This document shows, one piece after another, positions 7,731-16,024 of a DNA stretch of 31,087 bases (within the stretch, counting starts at the first letter, position 1; each line of letters opens with the position of its first letter). A program made the position numbers and the translations under genes. The DNA comes from Cellvibrionales bacterium UBA1854 (lineage in GTDB: Bacteria; Pseudomonadota; Gammaproteobacteria; Pseudomonadales; Porticoccaceae), in NCBI GenBank assembly GCA_002338445.1, contig DDII01000085.1, positions 20,944-52,030 on the forward strand. The letters run 5' to 3'. The notes beneath the pieces are model-generated. The model searched no databases. It was not told the origin of the DNA and saw only the letters and a list, made by a program, of their open reading frames with translations.

Positions 7731-8885
7731 TTATTGAGCGGTTTTAAAATTGAGTACATCAACTGGTTGGACAATGTCTCCGACACTGTTATCCCATGTG
7801 TTACGCTTGTAATGAATTACAGCCGCAATATCAACCTCCGAAAGCTGATCAGCAAAAGACTGCATTGATGATCCCGCTATCCCGTTTATGAGAACCGCAA
7901 TGTGCCCATCTGCAGGACCCTGCACAATCGAACTCCCATTGAGCGCAGGGAAAATACCAGGTATTCCGTTACCATCAGCTTGGTGACAGCCAGCGCACGA
8001 AATCTTATACACATCTTCTCCTTTGGACATAAGCTCTTCATGCGACCAATCCTTTCCAATCGTGGCCGCATATATGGCGGCTTCTTCTTTTTTTCCTTCA
8101 AGCCATAAATCATAATCTTTCTCTTCCTTTACCTCGACTACGATGGGCATGAACGGATGACCCTTCCCGCAGAGTTCCGTGCACTCGCCCACATATAAAC
8201 CCGGTTCCTCTACTCTTGCCCAAGCTGCCGTAAACAAACCAGGAATCGCATCACGCTTGACACCGAAATCCGGCACCCACCAAGAATGTATGACATCATT
8301 ACCTGTAATCAGGAACCGAACCTTTTTGTTTGCCGGAATGACAAGGGGTTGATTTACCTCTCTGAGATAGTGCTCACCCTTGGGTTCACGACCTTCTATC
8401 TCATCTATAGAGGTACGCATCTCACTCATGTACTTAATACCCTCCCCAAGATGCTCGTACTGCCACTTCCACTGATAACCAGTAACCTTTATATCAATAT
8501 CAGCATTTTCGGTGTCGTAAACTTTTAGAAGTGCTGAGGTGGCAGGAATTGCCATAAAAATTAGGATCAGTGCCGGCACCACTGTCCATAATATCTCTAC
8601 CCCCAAATGCTCATGAAAATTGGCCGCCTCTACGCCTCGGGACTTGCGATGCGCGTACATCACATAAAACATAAATCCAAATACAACCACTCCTATAGCA
8701 GTGCAAATCCACATCATCAACATATGGACATCGTAAGCCACCTGACTAACTTCAGTTACACCCCTCGGCATATTTAGGTTAGTTAACCCTCCACCCATGA
8801 CGGAGTTATCGCTCTCAGCGCCTAAACTTTTCATGCTTACAAACGATGAGCAAGTCAGGAAAGGCGCCAACGCTTTCTTAAACAT
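7731..8885 (-). CDS. coxB: Cytochrome c oxidase subunit II with fused cytochrome c domain (caa3 type)
   Basis: 384 residues. An N-terminal signal-like region is followed by two membrane helices (about 56-77 and 97-118) and the periplasmic cupredoxin domain with the dinuclear CuA site: the His in DVIHSWW and the CTELCGKGHPFMP block (Cys, Glu, Cys, His, Met). After a linker (about 270-285) comes a class I cytochrome c domain with CAGCH (about 296-300) and a downstream Met axial-ligand candidate in the SSMQSF segment. The fusion allows electron entry without a separate soluble cytochrome. The ATG is preceded by GGAG. First gene of the minus-strand oxidase operon. Confidence 0.97.
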   Translation of the reverse strand: MFKKALAPFLTCSSFVSMKSLGAESDNSVMGGGLTNLNMPRGVTEVSQVAYDVHMLMMWICTAIGVVVFGFMFYVMYAHRKSRGVEAANFHEHLGVEILWTVVPALILIFMAIPATSALLKVYDTENADIDIKVTGYQWKWQYEHLGEGIKYMSEMRTSIDEIEGREPKGEHYLREVNQPLVIPANKKVRFLITGNDVIHSWWVPDFGVKRDAIPGLFTAAWARVEEPGLYVGECTELCGKGHPFMPIVVEVKEEKDYDLWLEGKKEEAAIYAATIGKDWSHEELMSKGEDVYKISCAGCHQADGNGIPGIFPALNGSSIVQGPADGHIAVLINGIAGSSMQSFADQLSEVDIAAVIHYKRNTWDNSVGDIVQPVDVLNFKTAQ

Positions 8886-9164
8886 TGTGTAGATCTCCGT
8901 GATAATGAGTAGTATCCAATTAATGTTCAGCCGATAGTCCTCTCGAGGTATGACTGATGATTGCTTCTTACAAGTTTACCAAAGTTACGTGCTATTCTCC
9001 ATAACGCTATGGTGGCACGGCGTGATTTGAGCCTTTCGGATAGCCTTGTGCCTTATATAATACGGGGATCGCCACCAAAAAGTTGACTCCAAACAACAAC
9101 TCTTCTCGCACGCATCAAGAAATACTGCGTTCAGCAATGTTTTGATGCAGCACAACAGAAGAAT
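8886..9164 (-). promoter_or_regulatory. Intergenic region expected to hold the cox operon promoter
   Basis: 279 bases between the end of yheV and the start of coxB, both on the minus strand. No gene is visible. A TATTAT/TATATA-type -10-like element reads on the minus strand at about 9054-9062, but I see no convincing -35 box at the right distance, so the promoter itself is not defined here. The GGAG Shine-Dalgarno of coxB is at the lower end of the region. Confidence 0.3.
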
Positions 9165-9413
9165 TTAGCCGCTCACCTTGTCATCCAGAAGATGCAGTGG
9201 TCTCTCTTCTTCATCTGAATTCACTGATATTTTGTTGACCCTTGTCTGCAAGACCCTGGGTGGGGACATAATCCTTAGCTGGTCTGTAAAACCGCATGAT
9301 GTGCACTCGCGAAAGTCGACACCACCGTCAGAAAAAGCGACTAATCTATCTAAAGCAGAGCATTTAGGGCAGACTACCCCAGCAATAAACCGTTTTTTTG
9401 TTGAAAAGGCCAA
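9165..9413 (-). CDS. YheV-family putative zinc ribbon protein
   Basis: A small protein (about 82 residues) with KKRFIAGVVCPKC at the start and FRECTSCGF about 27 residues later, i.e. two CxxC pairs forming a zinc ribbon. This matches the Escherichia coli YheV family (RKRFIAGAxCPxC ... CVKCG). Function unknown. The frame has no ATG near the conserved beginning; the TTG at 9411-9413, with AAGGGA about 8 bases upstream, gives an N-terminus close to that of YheV. The frame stays open upstream to 9500, but that part overlaps the divergent yrdA start and looks unrelated. The 50-base gap to yrdA would hold both promoters. Confidence 0.75.
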   Translation of the reverse strand: MAFSTKKRFIAGVVCPKCSALDRLVAFSDGGVDFRECTSCGFTDQLRIMSPPRVLQTRVNKISVNSDEEERPLHLLDDKVSG

Positions 9414-9463
9414 CTTATATCCCTTACCCTGGTCATCCAACTGTGAGACGCTACAATGATACA

Positions 9464-10006
9464 ATGAATAACATACGTGAACACCGCGGCATAAGCCCAA
9501 AATTGGGAAAACGTGTATATATAGACCCCTCTGCGGTAGTTATCGGAGAGGTCGTGTTGGGTGACGATTGCTCTGTGTGGCCAGGAGCAGTGTTAAGGGG
9601 TGATATGCATAGCATCGTCGTCGGTCATAGAACTAATATTCAAGATAACGCTACTCTTCATATAACTCATCCCAGTAAATTCAATAGCGGAGGATGGCCA
9701 CTGGTTATCGGTTCTGACGTGGTGATTGGCCATGGTGCGGTTGTCCACGGATGCAAACTACACGATCGATTGCTAATTGGCAACGGTGCGATAGTAAATG
9801 ACGGTGCTGAAATTGAGAGTGAAGTAATAGTGGGAGCGGGATGCGTAGTACCCCCTGGCAAAAAACTCGTATCCGGATATGTACACGTTGGGAACCCTTG
9901 CAGACTTTTGCGACCGATCACTGATAGTGAAAGAAATTTTTTTTCGTATACAGCCGCTAACTACGTCAAATTAAAAAACGCATACTTGAAGGAAAACGGT
10001 TTTTAA
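9464..10006 (+). CDS. Gamma-class carbonic anhydrase family protein
   Basis: 180 residues folding as a left-handed beta helix, seen as repeated hexapeptides of the form [LIV]Gxxxx (for example AVVIGEVVLGDDCSVWPGAV). Gamma-carbonic-anhydrase-like features are RGD followed by IVVGHRTNIQDNATLH, then VIGHGAVVHGC, which supply the metal-binding histidines (in NATLHITH, GHGAVVHG). It corresponds to YrdA/PaaY-type proteins; the enzyme activity of many members is unproven. The ATG at 9464 gives the normal length. It is convergent with aroE (8-base gap), a common arrangement in gammaproteobacteria. Confidence 0.93.
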   Translation: MNNIREHRGISPKLGKRVYIDPSAVVIGEVVLGDDCSVWPGAVLRGDMHSIVVGHRTNIQDNATLHITHPSKFNSGGWPLVIGSDVVIGHGAVVHGCKLHDRLLIGNGAIVNDGAEIESEVIVGAGCVVPPGKKLVSGYVHVGNPCRLLRPITDSERNFFSYTAANYVKLKNAYLKENGF

Positions 10007-10014
10007 TAAAACAC

Positions 10015-10842
10015 CTACAATAAATCACGTACCGCCTCAATGACTAATTTCGTCTTGGGTCGAACACCACGCCAAAGAAAAAACGATTCCGCGCCTTGCT
10101 CAACTAGCATGCCTAAACCGTCACTAATTTGAGCGCCATGAGCTTTACCCCAACACATAAATGCACTTGGTTCCTTTGCGTACATCATATCATAACAACA
10201 TGATTCCTCAGCTAAAATGTCCTGCGGCAATGATAATTGCTGGCTTGTAAGACTTGCACTTGTGCCGTTAATAACAAGATCAAAACTCTGACCTTCCAGT
10301 CCCTCATATGAGCAAACACTGATCGGGCCCAACGCCGAAAAAATGGGTATTAATATTTGTGCCTTAACAAGTGTTCTGTTTGCGACAACCACCTTGCTTG
10401 GTTGCTCCGAAAGTATGGGCCCCAACACACCTCGCACTGCTCCACCAGCACCGAGCACCAAAACCCGCAAGCCGTTTAACCGCCACCCAAGGTTATGCTT
10501 TAAATCATTCAATAAGCCCACCCCATCGGTATTGTCACCCCAGGTGACACCCCTTTCGTTGCGCCACAATGTGTTTACTGACCCCGCAAGAAAAGCTCTT
10601 TGTGTCCGTTGATCAACATAAGAACTAGCTTCAAGTTTGAATGGTACCGTGATATTTAAACCATGCCCGCCGTTGAGAAAAAACTCATCCACACTGTCAG
10701 AAAACTTCTCGACATCAATCAATCGGGCTCCGTATTCAATAACCTGACCAGTATCTGATGCAAATTTGTTGTGTATTAAGGGCGAGCGACTGTGTGCTAT
10801 TGGATTTCCAAAAACAGCGTACGTATTCCGAATCATTGACAA
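10015..10842 (-). CDS. aroE: Shikimate dehydrogenase (NADP+)
   Basis: Reduces 3-dehydroshikimate to shikimate in aromatic amino acid synthesis. 275 residues. The substrate domain has YAVFGNPIAHSRSP, NITVPFK (catalytic Lys) and the Asp in WGDNTDGVG. The NADP domain begins at VLVLGAGGAVRG (glycine-rich loop), with the NRT motif and DGLGMLVEQGA near the end. The TTG at 10842 has GGGAG at a spacing of about 6; an ATG at 10836 starts two codons later with a less favourable 12-base spacing, so the start is uncertain by two residues. Last gene of the purE-tsaC-hemF-aroE run. Confidence 0.97.
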   Translation of the reverse strand: MSMIRNTYAVFGNPIAHSRSPLIHNKFASDTGQVIEYGARLIDVEKFSDSVDEFFLNGGHGLNITVPFKLEASSYVDQRTQRAFLAGSVNTLWRNERGVTWGDNTDGVGLLNDLKHNLGWRLNGLRVLVLGAGGAVRGVLGPILSEQPSKVVVANRTLVKAQILIPIFSALGPISVCSYEGLEGQSFDLVINGTSASLTSQQLSLPQDILAEESCCYDMMYAKEPSAFMCWGKAHGAQISDGLGMLVEQGAESFFLWRGVRPKTKLVIEAVRDLL

Positions 10843-10901
10843 AGTCTGCTCCCAAATTAAAGTCCTAAAATTCTATTTCTATTCGAAGGTCTAATGACCC
10901 A

Positions 10902-11813
10902 TCAACCCTCAATCCAGTCGCGACGAAGCAGATATTTTTCATACAATGCAGCCTCCTCAGATCCTGGCTCGGGATTCCAATCATAAACCCACTTCGCAAT
11001 AGGAGGTAATGACATTAAAATCGACTCAGTACGTCCAGCGCTTTGCAACCCGAATAGAGTACCGCGATCATAAAGTAAATTGAATTCTACATATCTTCCC
11101 CGACGATAGAGCTGGAAATTTCTCTGACGATCTGAAAAAGGTTGCGAAAAACGTCGCATTAGAATGGGGTAATACGCGTGTTCAAAGCTATCGCCCACGC
11201 TTTGCATCAGGGCAAAACTTCTCTCGAAACCCAACTCATTAAAATCGTCAAAAAACAACCCCCCTATACCCCGTGCCTCACAGCGGTGTGGAAGATAAAA
11301 ATAATCATCGCAAGCCCTTTTAAACCTGGTGTACAATTCCGGTGAGAAAGGATCGCAAGCCGCTTTAGCAGTGGAATGCCAATGATAACAGTCCTCTTGA
11401 TTTCCATAGTATGGCGTCAAGTCATAGCCGCCGCCAAACCACCAAACGGTTTCATGATCCGATTTTTCCGAAATAAAAAATCGAACGTTCGCATGAGCAG
11501 TTGGGACATAAGGGTTTTGCGGATGAATCACAAGAGATAATCCCATTGCCTCGTAACTTCTTCCACGCAACTCTGGACGTGCTTCGGTCGCCGAACTGGG
11601 GAGCATGGAACCAAAAATATGTGAAGTGTTGATACCGGCTTTCTCAATTATTGAGCCATTAGTCAAAACACGACTACACCCACCACCGCCCTCCAATCTG
11701 TGCCATTGATGTTTATTCCAAAGATGCTTCTGTTCGCCACCGAAAACGTTACAAAGTCTATCTTGAAGACCACTCAAGTACTCTTTTACACTCTGCTTCT
11801 TGTTAGCGTTCAT
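10902..11813 (-). CDS. hemF: Oxygen-dependent coproporphyrinogen III oxidase
   Basis: Cytoplasmic enzyme that uses O2 to convert coproporphyrinogen III into protoporphyrinogen IX in haem synthesis. 303 residues, the usual length. Family signatures: RSYEAMGLSLVIHPQNP, PTAHANVRFF, WWFGGGYDLTPYY (about 134-146), FYLPHRCEARGIGGLFFDD and RRGRYVEFNLLYDRGT. The requirement for O2 fits an aerobic organism with the caa3 oxidase nearby. The start ATG overlaps the tsaC stop by 4 bases (ATGA), indicating coupled translation. Confidence 0.98.
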   Translation of the reverse strand: MNANKKQSVKEYLSGLQDRLCNVFGGEQKHLWNKHQWHRLEGGGGCSRVLTNGSIIEKAGINTSHIFGSMLPSSATEARPELRGRSYEAMGLSLVIHPQNPYVPTAHANVRFFISEKSDHETVWWFGGGYDLTPYYGNQEDCYHWHSTAKAACDPFSPELYTRFKRACDDYFYLPHRCEARGIGGLFFDDFNELGFERSFALMQSVGDSFEHAYYPILMRRFSQPFSDRQRNFQLYRRGRYVEFNLLYDRGTLFGLQSAGRTESILMSLPPIAKWVYDWNPEPGSEEAALYEKYLLRRDWIEG

Positions 11814-12379
11814 GGGTTTCTGACGACCTCTAAAGTCAGTAGGTCTCTTATCTCGCTAGAGTTCCTCGCATTACCTATTTCCCCTGGTGCAATGAAGTCT
11901 ACAGCAGTTCCAAAGCAACTGGATACTTCTTCCGCTGTCCTGGATGGCGGTAATCCTGCCGGATTAGCCGAAGTCGAAACTAACGGCACCCGTACCATAG
12001 CGCAAAGGGCTGCGATCGGAGAATGTCTCACTATCCGCACTGCCAGACAGGAATGATGTCCTGTTATTAACTTTGAGACACGTCCCGAATGCGGAATCAA
12101 CCAAGTCACCGGATTTTCTTCGCCGAAATCTGTAATTAGGGCATTTTGTTCGGTAGTTAAATCAGGAGCGAAAAATCTCAATGATTTCACGCTATGGGTA
12201 ATCAAAATTAGTCCTTTACTTGCCGGCCGATTTTTAAGTTCCAAGATCCGTTTAATTGCTGCCTCACACCAAACGTCACAGCTCAACCCCCAAACTCCCT
12301 CCGCGGGGCAAGCAACTATGCCCCCTTTTTTTATTATCGCCGCCGCTTGGACGATCCCGGGATGATTTGCCCAGTCCAT
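11810..12379 (-). CDS. tsaC: Threonylcarbamoyl-AMP synthase (YrdC/Sua5 type)
   Basis: Makes L-threonylcarbamoyl-AMP for the t6A37 tRNA modification. 189 residues, short TsaC form without the Sua5 C-terminal domain. Visible motifs: GGIVACPAEGVWGLSC (about 19-34), ELKNRPASKGLILI (Lys/Arg/Ser nucleotide site), CLAVRIVRHSP and VPLVSTSANPAG. It starts 3 bases after the purE stop and overlaps hemF by 4 bases, so the three genes are one transcript. Confidence 0.96.
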   Translation of the reverse strand: MDWANHPGIVQAAAIIKKGGIVACPAEGVWGLSCDVWCEAAIKRILELKNRPASKGLILITHSVKSLRFFAPDLTTEQNALITDFGEENPVTWLIPHSGRVSKLITGHHSCLAVRIVRHSPIAALCAMVRVPLVSTSANPAGLPPSRTAEEVSSCFGTAVDFIAPGEIGNARNSSEIRDLLTLEVVRNP

Positions 12380-12382
12380 AAA

Positions 12383-12892
12383 TTATGCTCGATCAGCAAT
12401 TTTTTCCTGCACCACAGCATCTTTAGCCAAAACGCTACTGGCACCTTCTTCTCGTTCGCGGATCAATTTTAAATAGAGCGCCGCGTCGTTAACAGCGAGT
12501 ATTTGTGTAGCTAAATACGCAGCATTTTTTGCTCCTGCCTTGCCAATAGCAACTGTTGCCACCGGAATACCAGCTGGCATTTGAACAGTGGATAGCATAG
12601 CATCCATTCCACCGAGAGAAACGTCGATAGGAAGTCCTATGACTGGTCTCAACGTCATCGCTGCGACAGCTCCCGCCAAGTGAGCCGCCATGCCTGCAGC
12701 GCATATAAAAACCGCACAACCACGTTTTTCAGCATCTTCCACAAATTCTGCAGTTGCTCGTGGAGTACGGTGTGCTGATGTAACTTTCACCTCGTATGGA
12801 ATCGAAAACTTTTTCAGGATTGCAAGGGCTGTATCCACAGTGGGAAAATCCGAGTCTGATCCCATTAAGATGGCAACAAATGGCTTATTCAT
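12383..12892 (-). CDS. purE: N5-carboxyaminoimidazole ribonucleotide mutase
   Basis: Class I PurE of purine synthesis, converting N5-CAIR to CAIR. 169 residues. Motifs: ILMGSDSDFP (phosphate and substrate loop, residues 8-17), VTSAHRTP (catalytic His), AAGMAAHLAG and the GGMDAMLSTVQMPAGIPV block. The N5-CAIR mutase type implies a purK gene, but purK is not next to it here; tsaC follows instead. The ATG at 12892 has AGGTGA at a spacing of 7. Confidence 0.97.
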   Translation of the reverse strand: MNKPFVAILMGSDSDFPTVDTALAILKKFSIPYEVKVTSAHRTPRATAEFVEDAEKRGCAVFICAAGMAAHLAGAVAAMTLRPVIGLPIDVSLGGMDAMLSTVQMPAGIPVATVAIGKAGAKNAAYLATQILAVNDAALYLKLIREREEGASSVLAKDAVVQEKIADRA

Positions 12893-13252
12893 GTTTTATC
12901 ACCTATTTTTTATGAATGGCAGGTTATCTGAACTACCGTCATACCGCAACCTCAGCAAATCTTACTATGGAGCCACCTAACAAGTTTTTCGATTGATTTA
13001 ATTTTTTTTCTTGTTTTAACTGCTACAACGTAATCATAAATGATCCAACTAAAATACCTCTTGGACTGAGCTCCTCGAGCTTTCGAAAAATTATCTTTAT
13101 GAGCTAATCAAAGTAGCATACATTTTTTAACTAAAATTGAAATAATAATCATGATTGTTAATCAATTTTAAGATCAAAAAATATTACCGTGTTACGATAT
13201 CACGAGATAGTAATAATCACCGATCTATTCTAATTTAAGAGACTTTGAGTTA
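12893..13252. other. AT-rich intergenic region between divergent purE and def
   Basis: 360 bases with no convincing coding frame. It must hold the promoters for the purE and def operons, which point away from each other. In many gammaproteobacteria genes such as dprA and a LysM protein lie near here; they are absent. The main structured element is the nested dyad at 13132-13170, listed separately. Confidence 0.6.
13132..13170. promoter_or_regulatory. Nested inverted repeat upstream of def, possible operator
   Basis: A perfect 9-base inverted repeat, TAAAATTGA (13132-13140) and TCAATTTTA (13162-13170), encloses the 10-base palindrome AATCATGATT (13147-13156); both are centred on 13151. The AT-rich core loosely recalls Fur-family sites, but I cannot assign a regulator. 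It ends 82 bases before the def start, a plausible position for transcriptional control. Confidence 0.35.
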
Positions 13253-13750
13253 ATGCCCATACTAAGTATTTTGCAGTATCCGGATTCAAGACTGCGCTTA
13301 AAAGCTTCGCCGGTCGAAAAATTTGATGAGAATATCCAAAATCTAATAACCGACATGCTTGAGACCATGTGGGATGCCAATGGTATTGGTCTAGCCGCGA
13401 CGCAAGTCGACGTTCAACAGCGTGTAATTGTAATGGATCTTAACGGTGATCGGAGTAATCCCCGAGTATTTATAAATGCCGAAATTACTATTTTGGATGA
13501 AACACCGAGATCTTTTGATGAGGGGTGCTTGTCGATACCAGAGGTTGTCGAGACGGTTGATCGCCCCTCTAAGGTCATAATACGCGCATTGAACGGAAAA
13601 GGTGAGTCGTTCGAAGAAGTAGCAGAAGGACTTTTAGCGGTGTGCATCCAACATGAAATTGATCACCTTGATGGCAAATTATTTGTAGATTACCTTTCCT
13701 CAGTGAAGCGCCAACGCATTCGAAAAAAGCTCAAGAAAAATCGTGCCTAA
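13253..13750 (+). CDS. def: Peptide deformylase
   Basis: Metalloenzyme that removes the formyl group from the N-terminal methionine of new proteins. 165 residues. The three family motifs are present: GIGLAATQ (about 45-52), EGCLSIP (about 90-96, metal-binding Cys) and HEIDHLDG (about 132-139, two metal His and the catalytic Glu). It is followed by fmt 12 bases later, which supplies the opposite reaction on the initiator tRNA. Confidence 0.98.
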   Translation: MPILSILQYPDSRLRLKASPVEKFDENIQNLITDMLETMWDANGIGLAATQVDVQQRVIVMDLNGDRSNPRVFINAEITILDETPRSFDEGCLSIPEVVETVDRPSKVIIRALNGKGESFEEVAEGLLAVCIQHEIDHLDGKLFVDYLSSVKRQRIRKKLKKNRA

Positions 13751-13762
13751 AGGAATACTAGC

Positions 13763-14701
13763 GTGAATATTATTTTTGCTGGGACTCCTGAATTCGCAGC
13801 TTCGCATTTAGATTTTCTGTTAAACAACAATCAAAACATTACAGCGGTGTTGACTCAACCCGACCGGCCGGCCGGAAGAGGAAACAAAATGACTGCAAGT
13901 GCTGTGAAACAATTATCTTTAAAGAGAGGACTGAGAGTTTTGCAGCCAGCATCATTGAAATCAACAACTATCGAAAATCACATAATGGCCTTAAATGCAG
14001 ACTTAATCGTCGTGGTAGCTTACGGCGTGATCTTACCAAAATCCATTATAAAAATACCCACATTCGGTTGCATTAACGTCCATGCATCCCTCCTGCCGAA
14101 GTGGCGAGGGGCCGCGCCTATTCAGCGCGCCATAGAGGCTGGAGAAAAGGAAACAGGTGTCAGCGTTATGCAGATAGATGAAGGTCTCGATACAGGACCA
14201 GTAATCTATCAGTCTCAATGTTTCATCAAGCCTTCAGATACCGCCGGAGACTTGCTCAGGACGCTATCAAAAATTGGATGTCCTTCTCTACTTAGGTGTA
14301 TTGAATTAATCAAGACAGGATCTGCAACTCTAATTCCTCAAGATCACGATCGGAGTAGCTATGCTCCAAAAATTACCAAATCAGAAGCTTTTATTGACTG
14401 GTCGGAGGATGCCCAACAAATAGAAAGGAAAATACGTGCATTCAACCCCTCGCCGGTTGCGTATACGACACTGAACTCAATCCGAATAAAAATTTGGCGC
14501 GCACAACCAATTGAAAAACTCAGCACCACCCCACCAGGTGTCATTTTGTCCGATGATAAAAAGGGTCTGGCCGTTGCATGCCGTGACAAATGTCTTCGCC
14601 TGCTTGAAGTACAATTTCCGGGAAAATCGCGAATAAAAGTCGCCGATCTACTAAATTCAAATGCTTCCTTCCTTGCTGAAGGGAATAGATTAGGAACGTG
14701 A
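13763..14701 (+). CDS. fmt: Methionyl-tRNA formyltransferase
   Basis: Formylates Met-tRNAfMet with 10-formyltetrahydrofolate. 312 residues. N-terminal motif IIFAGTPEFAA; catalytic region INVHASLLPKWRGAAPIQRA (about 107-126) with the Asn-His-Asp site completed by DEGLDTGPV. The C-terminal tRNA-binding domain begins near residue 205. The start is GTG at 13763 with AGGA about 9 bases upstream; no ATG precedes the conserved beginning. It ends 3 bases before rsmB. Confidence 0.97.
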   Translation: MNIIFAGTPEFAASHLDFLLNNNQNITAVLTQPDRPAGRGNKMTASAVKQLSLKRGLRVLQPASLKSTTIENHIMALNADLIVVVAYGVILPKSIIKIPTFGCINVHASLLPKWRGAAPIQRAIEAGEKETGVSVMQIDEGLDTGPVIYQSQCFIKPSDTAGDLLRTLSKIGCPSLLRCIELIKTGSATLIPQDHDRSSYAPKITKSEAFIDWSEDAQQIERKIRAFNPSPVAYTTLNSIRIKIWRAQPIEKLSTTPPGVILSDDKKGLAVACRDKCLRLLEVQFPGKSRIKVADLLNSNASFLAEGNRLGT

Positions 14702-14704
14702 AAT

Positions 14705-16003
14705 ATGGACGCACGTACCGCCGCAGCGAAAGTAATCGCGAGGGTATTCGAGGGTAGGTCGTTAGCTGCAGAACTTCCCCGGGCTCTTCGAAGCTGCGAC
14801 ATGCTCCATCAGCCTTTGCTCAAAGAGCTTTGTTTTGGAACACTACGTTCGCATCCGAAAATCAAACTCCTCGTTGATGCCTTGCTGACCAGACCAATAC
14901 GCACCAAGGATATCGAAATAGAAGCACTTATCTACGTTGGCATCTATCAATTACTGACCCACAATGAACCAAAATATGCAATAGTAGATGAAACTGTAAA
15001 GGGAAGCGCAAAGCTGGGACGAGCTTGGGCTCGGCCGCTTATCAACGCAGTACTCCGAAATTTTTTACGAAAACAATGTGAGTTAGAAAATACTTTTTCC
15101 GATAATCTACATTATTCATCAATGCACCCAGATTGGCTTATTAAGCGTTTACAAGCAGCTTGGCCTGAGACATTAGTGTCAAAAATTCTAGATGCAAATA
15201 ACGAACGCGCTCCCATGACACTTCGAGTTAATTCTCTGAAAATTTCTCGCGATAATTACTTATTAAAACTCCAAAAAGCAGGTATCGATGGTGAAATCAC
15301 ATCTATAAGTGAACACGGATTAACACTTCGACGGCCTTTGGATGTTTGGGGATTGCCTGGGTTTGCAAGAGGAGAATGCAGTGTACAAGATGAGGCAGCA
15401 CAACTGGCAGCCTTTCTTTTATGCCCCTCACCTGGCGAACGAATCCTTGATACCTGCAGCGCTCCGGGAGGAAAAACAGGGCACCTGCTTGAGCTACAAC
15501 CAAGGTTGGAAGTACTTTTAGCATTAGATCAAGACCATAAGCGGATGAGTTTAGTCAGAGAAAATCTTGAACGACTGCGTATGAAAGCCCATCTAAAGGT
15601 TGCTGATGCAACCTTAACTCAAACATGGTGGGACGGTATTTTTTTCGATAAAATTCTAGTTGATGCTCCATGTTCCGCTAGCGGTGTGATCAGGCGGCAT
15701 CCAGACATCAAAATACTGCGAAACTCTTCAGATATTGATAAGCTAAGAAAAAATCAACTCAAACTATTGAGTAGTGTCTGGGAAGTCCTCAGACCGGGGG
15801 GTATATTACTTTACGTAACATGCTCGGTTTTACCAGAGGAAAATGATTTAGTTATAGAAGATTTTTTGAAATCCTGTTGCGACGTAAGAGTAAAGAGCAT
15901 GAATTATGGTTGGGGAACGTCGACAAAATTTGGGATTCAACTGTTTCCTGCAAGTAATAGTCATGATGGTTTTTACTATGCAAAACTCTGGAAATCAATT
16001 TGA
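14705..16003 (+). CDS. rsmB: 16S rRNA (cytosine-967 C5) methyltransferase
   Basis: SAM-dependent RNA methyltransferase, 432 residues, also called Sun/Fmu. The N-terminal NusB-like RNA-binding domain covers roughly residues 1-140. The Rossmann domain has the SAM motif ILDTCSAPGGKTGHLLEL (about 242-259), the motif IV catalytic segment VDAPCSASGVIRRHPDIK and the motif VI Cys in VTCSVLPEEN, so both NSUN-type cysteines are present. It lies in the usual def-fmt-rsmB-trkA order. Confidence 0.97.
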   Translation: MDARTAAAKVIARVFEGRSLAAELPRALRSCDMLHQPLLKELCFGTLRSHPKIKLLVDALLTRPIRTKDIEIEALIYVGIYQLLTHNEPKYAIVDETVKGSAKLGRAWARPLINAVLRNFLRKQCELENTFSDNLHYSSMHPDWLIKRLQAAWPETLVSKILDANNERAPMTLRVNSLKISRDNYLLKLQKAGIDGEITSISEHGLTLRRPLDVWGLPGFARGECSVQDEAAQLAAFLLCPSPGERILDTCSAPGGKTGHLLELQPRLEVLLALDQDHKRMSLVRENLERLRMKAHLKVADATLTQTWWDGIFFDKILVDAPCSASGVIRRHPDIKILRNSSDIDKLRKNQLKLLSSVWEVLRPGGILLYVTCSVLPEENDLVIEDFLKSCCDVRVKSMNYGWGTSTKFGIQLFPASNSHDGFYYAKLWKSI

Positions 16004-16024
16004 CATGAAATTTCGGAAAAATAA

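Noticed and set aside
9398..9463. N-terminal extension of the gamma carbonic anhydrase from a TTG at 9398
   Set aside because: It would overlap the divergent YheV-like gene and adds residues not seen in the family; ATG 9464 gives the normal length.
12893..13252. A tRNA (including selC) or other structural RNA in the purE-def gap
   Set aside because: No cloverleaf or T-arm sequence can be found; only the AT-rich dyad is present.
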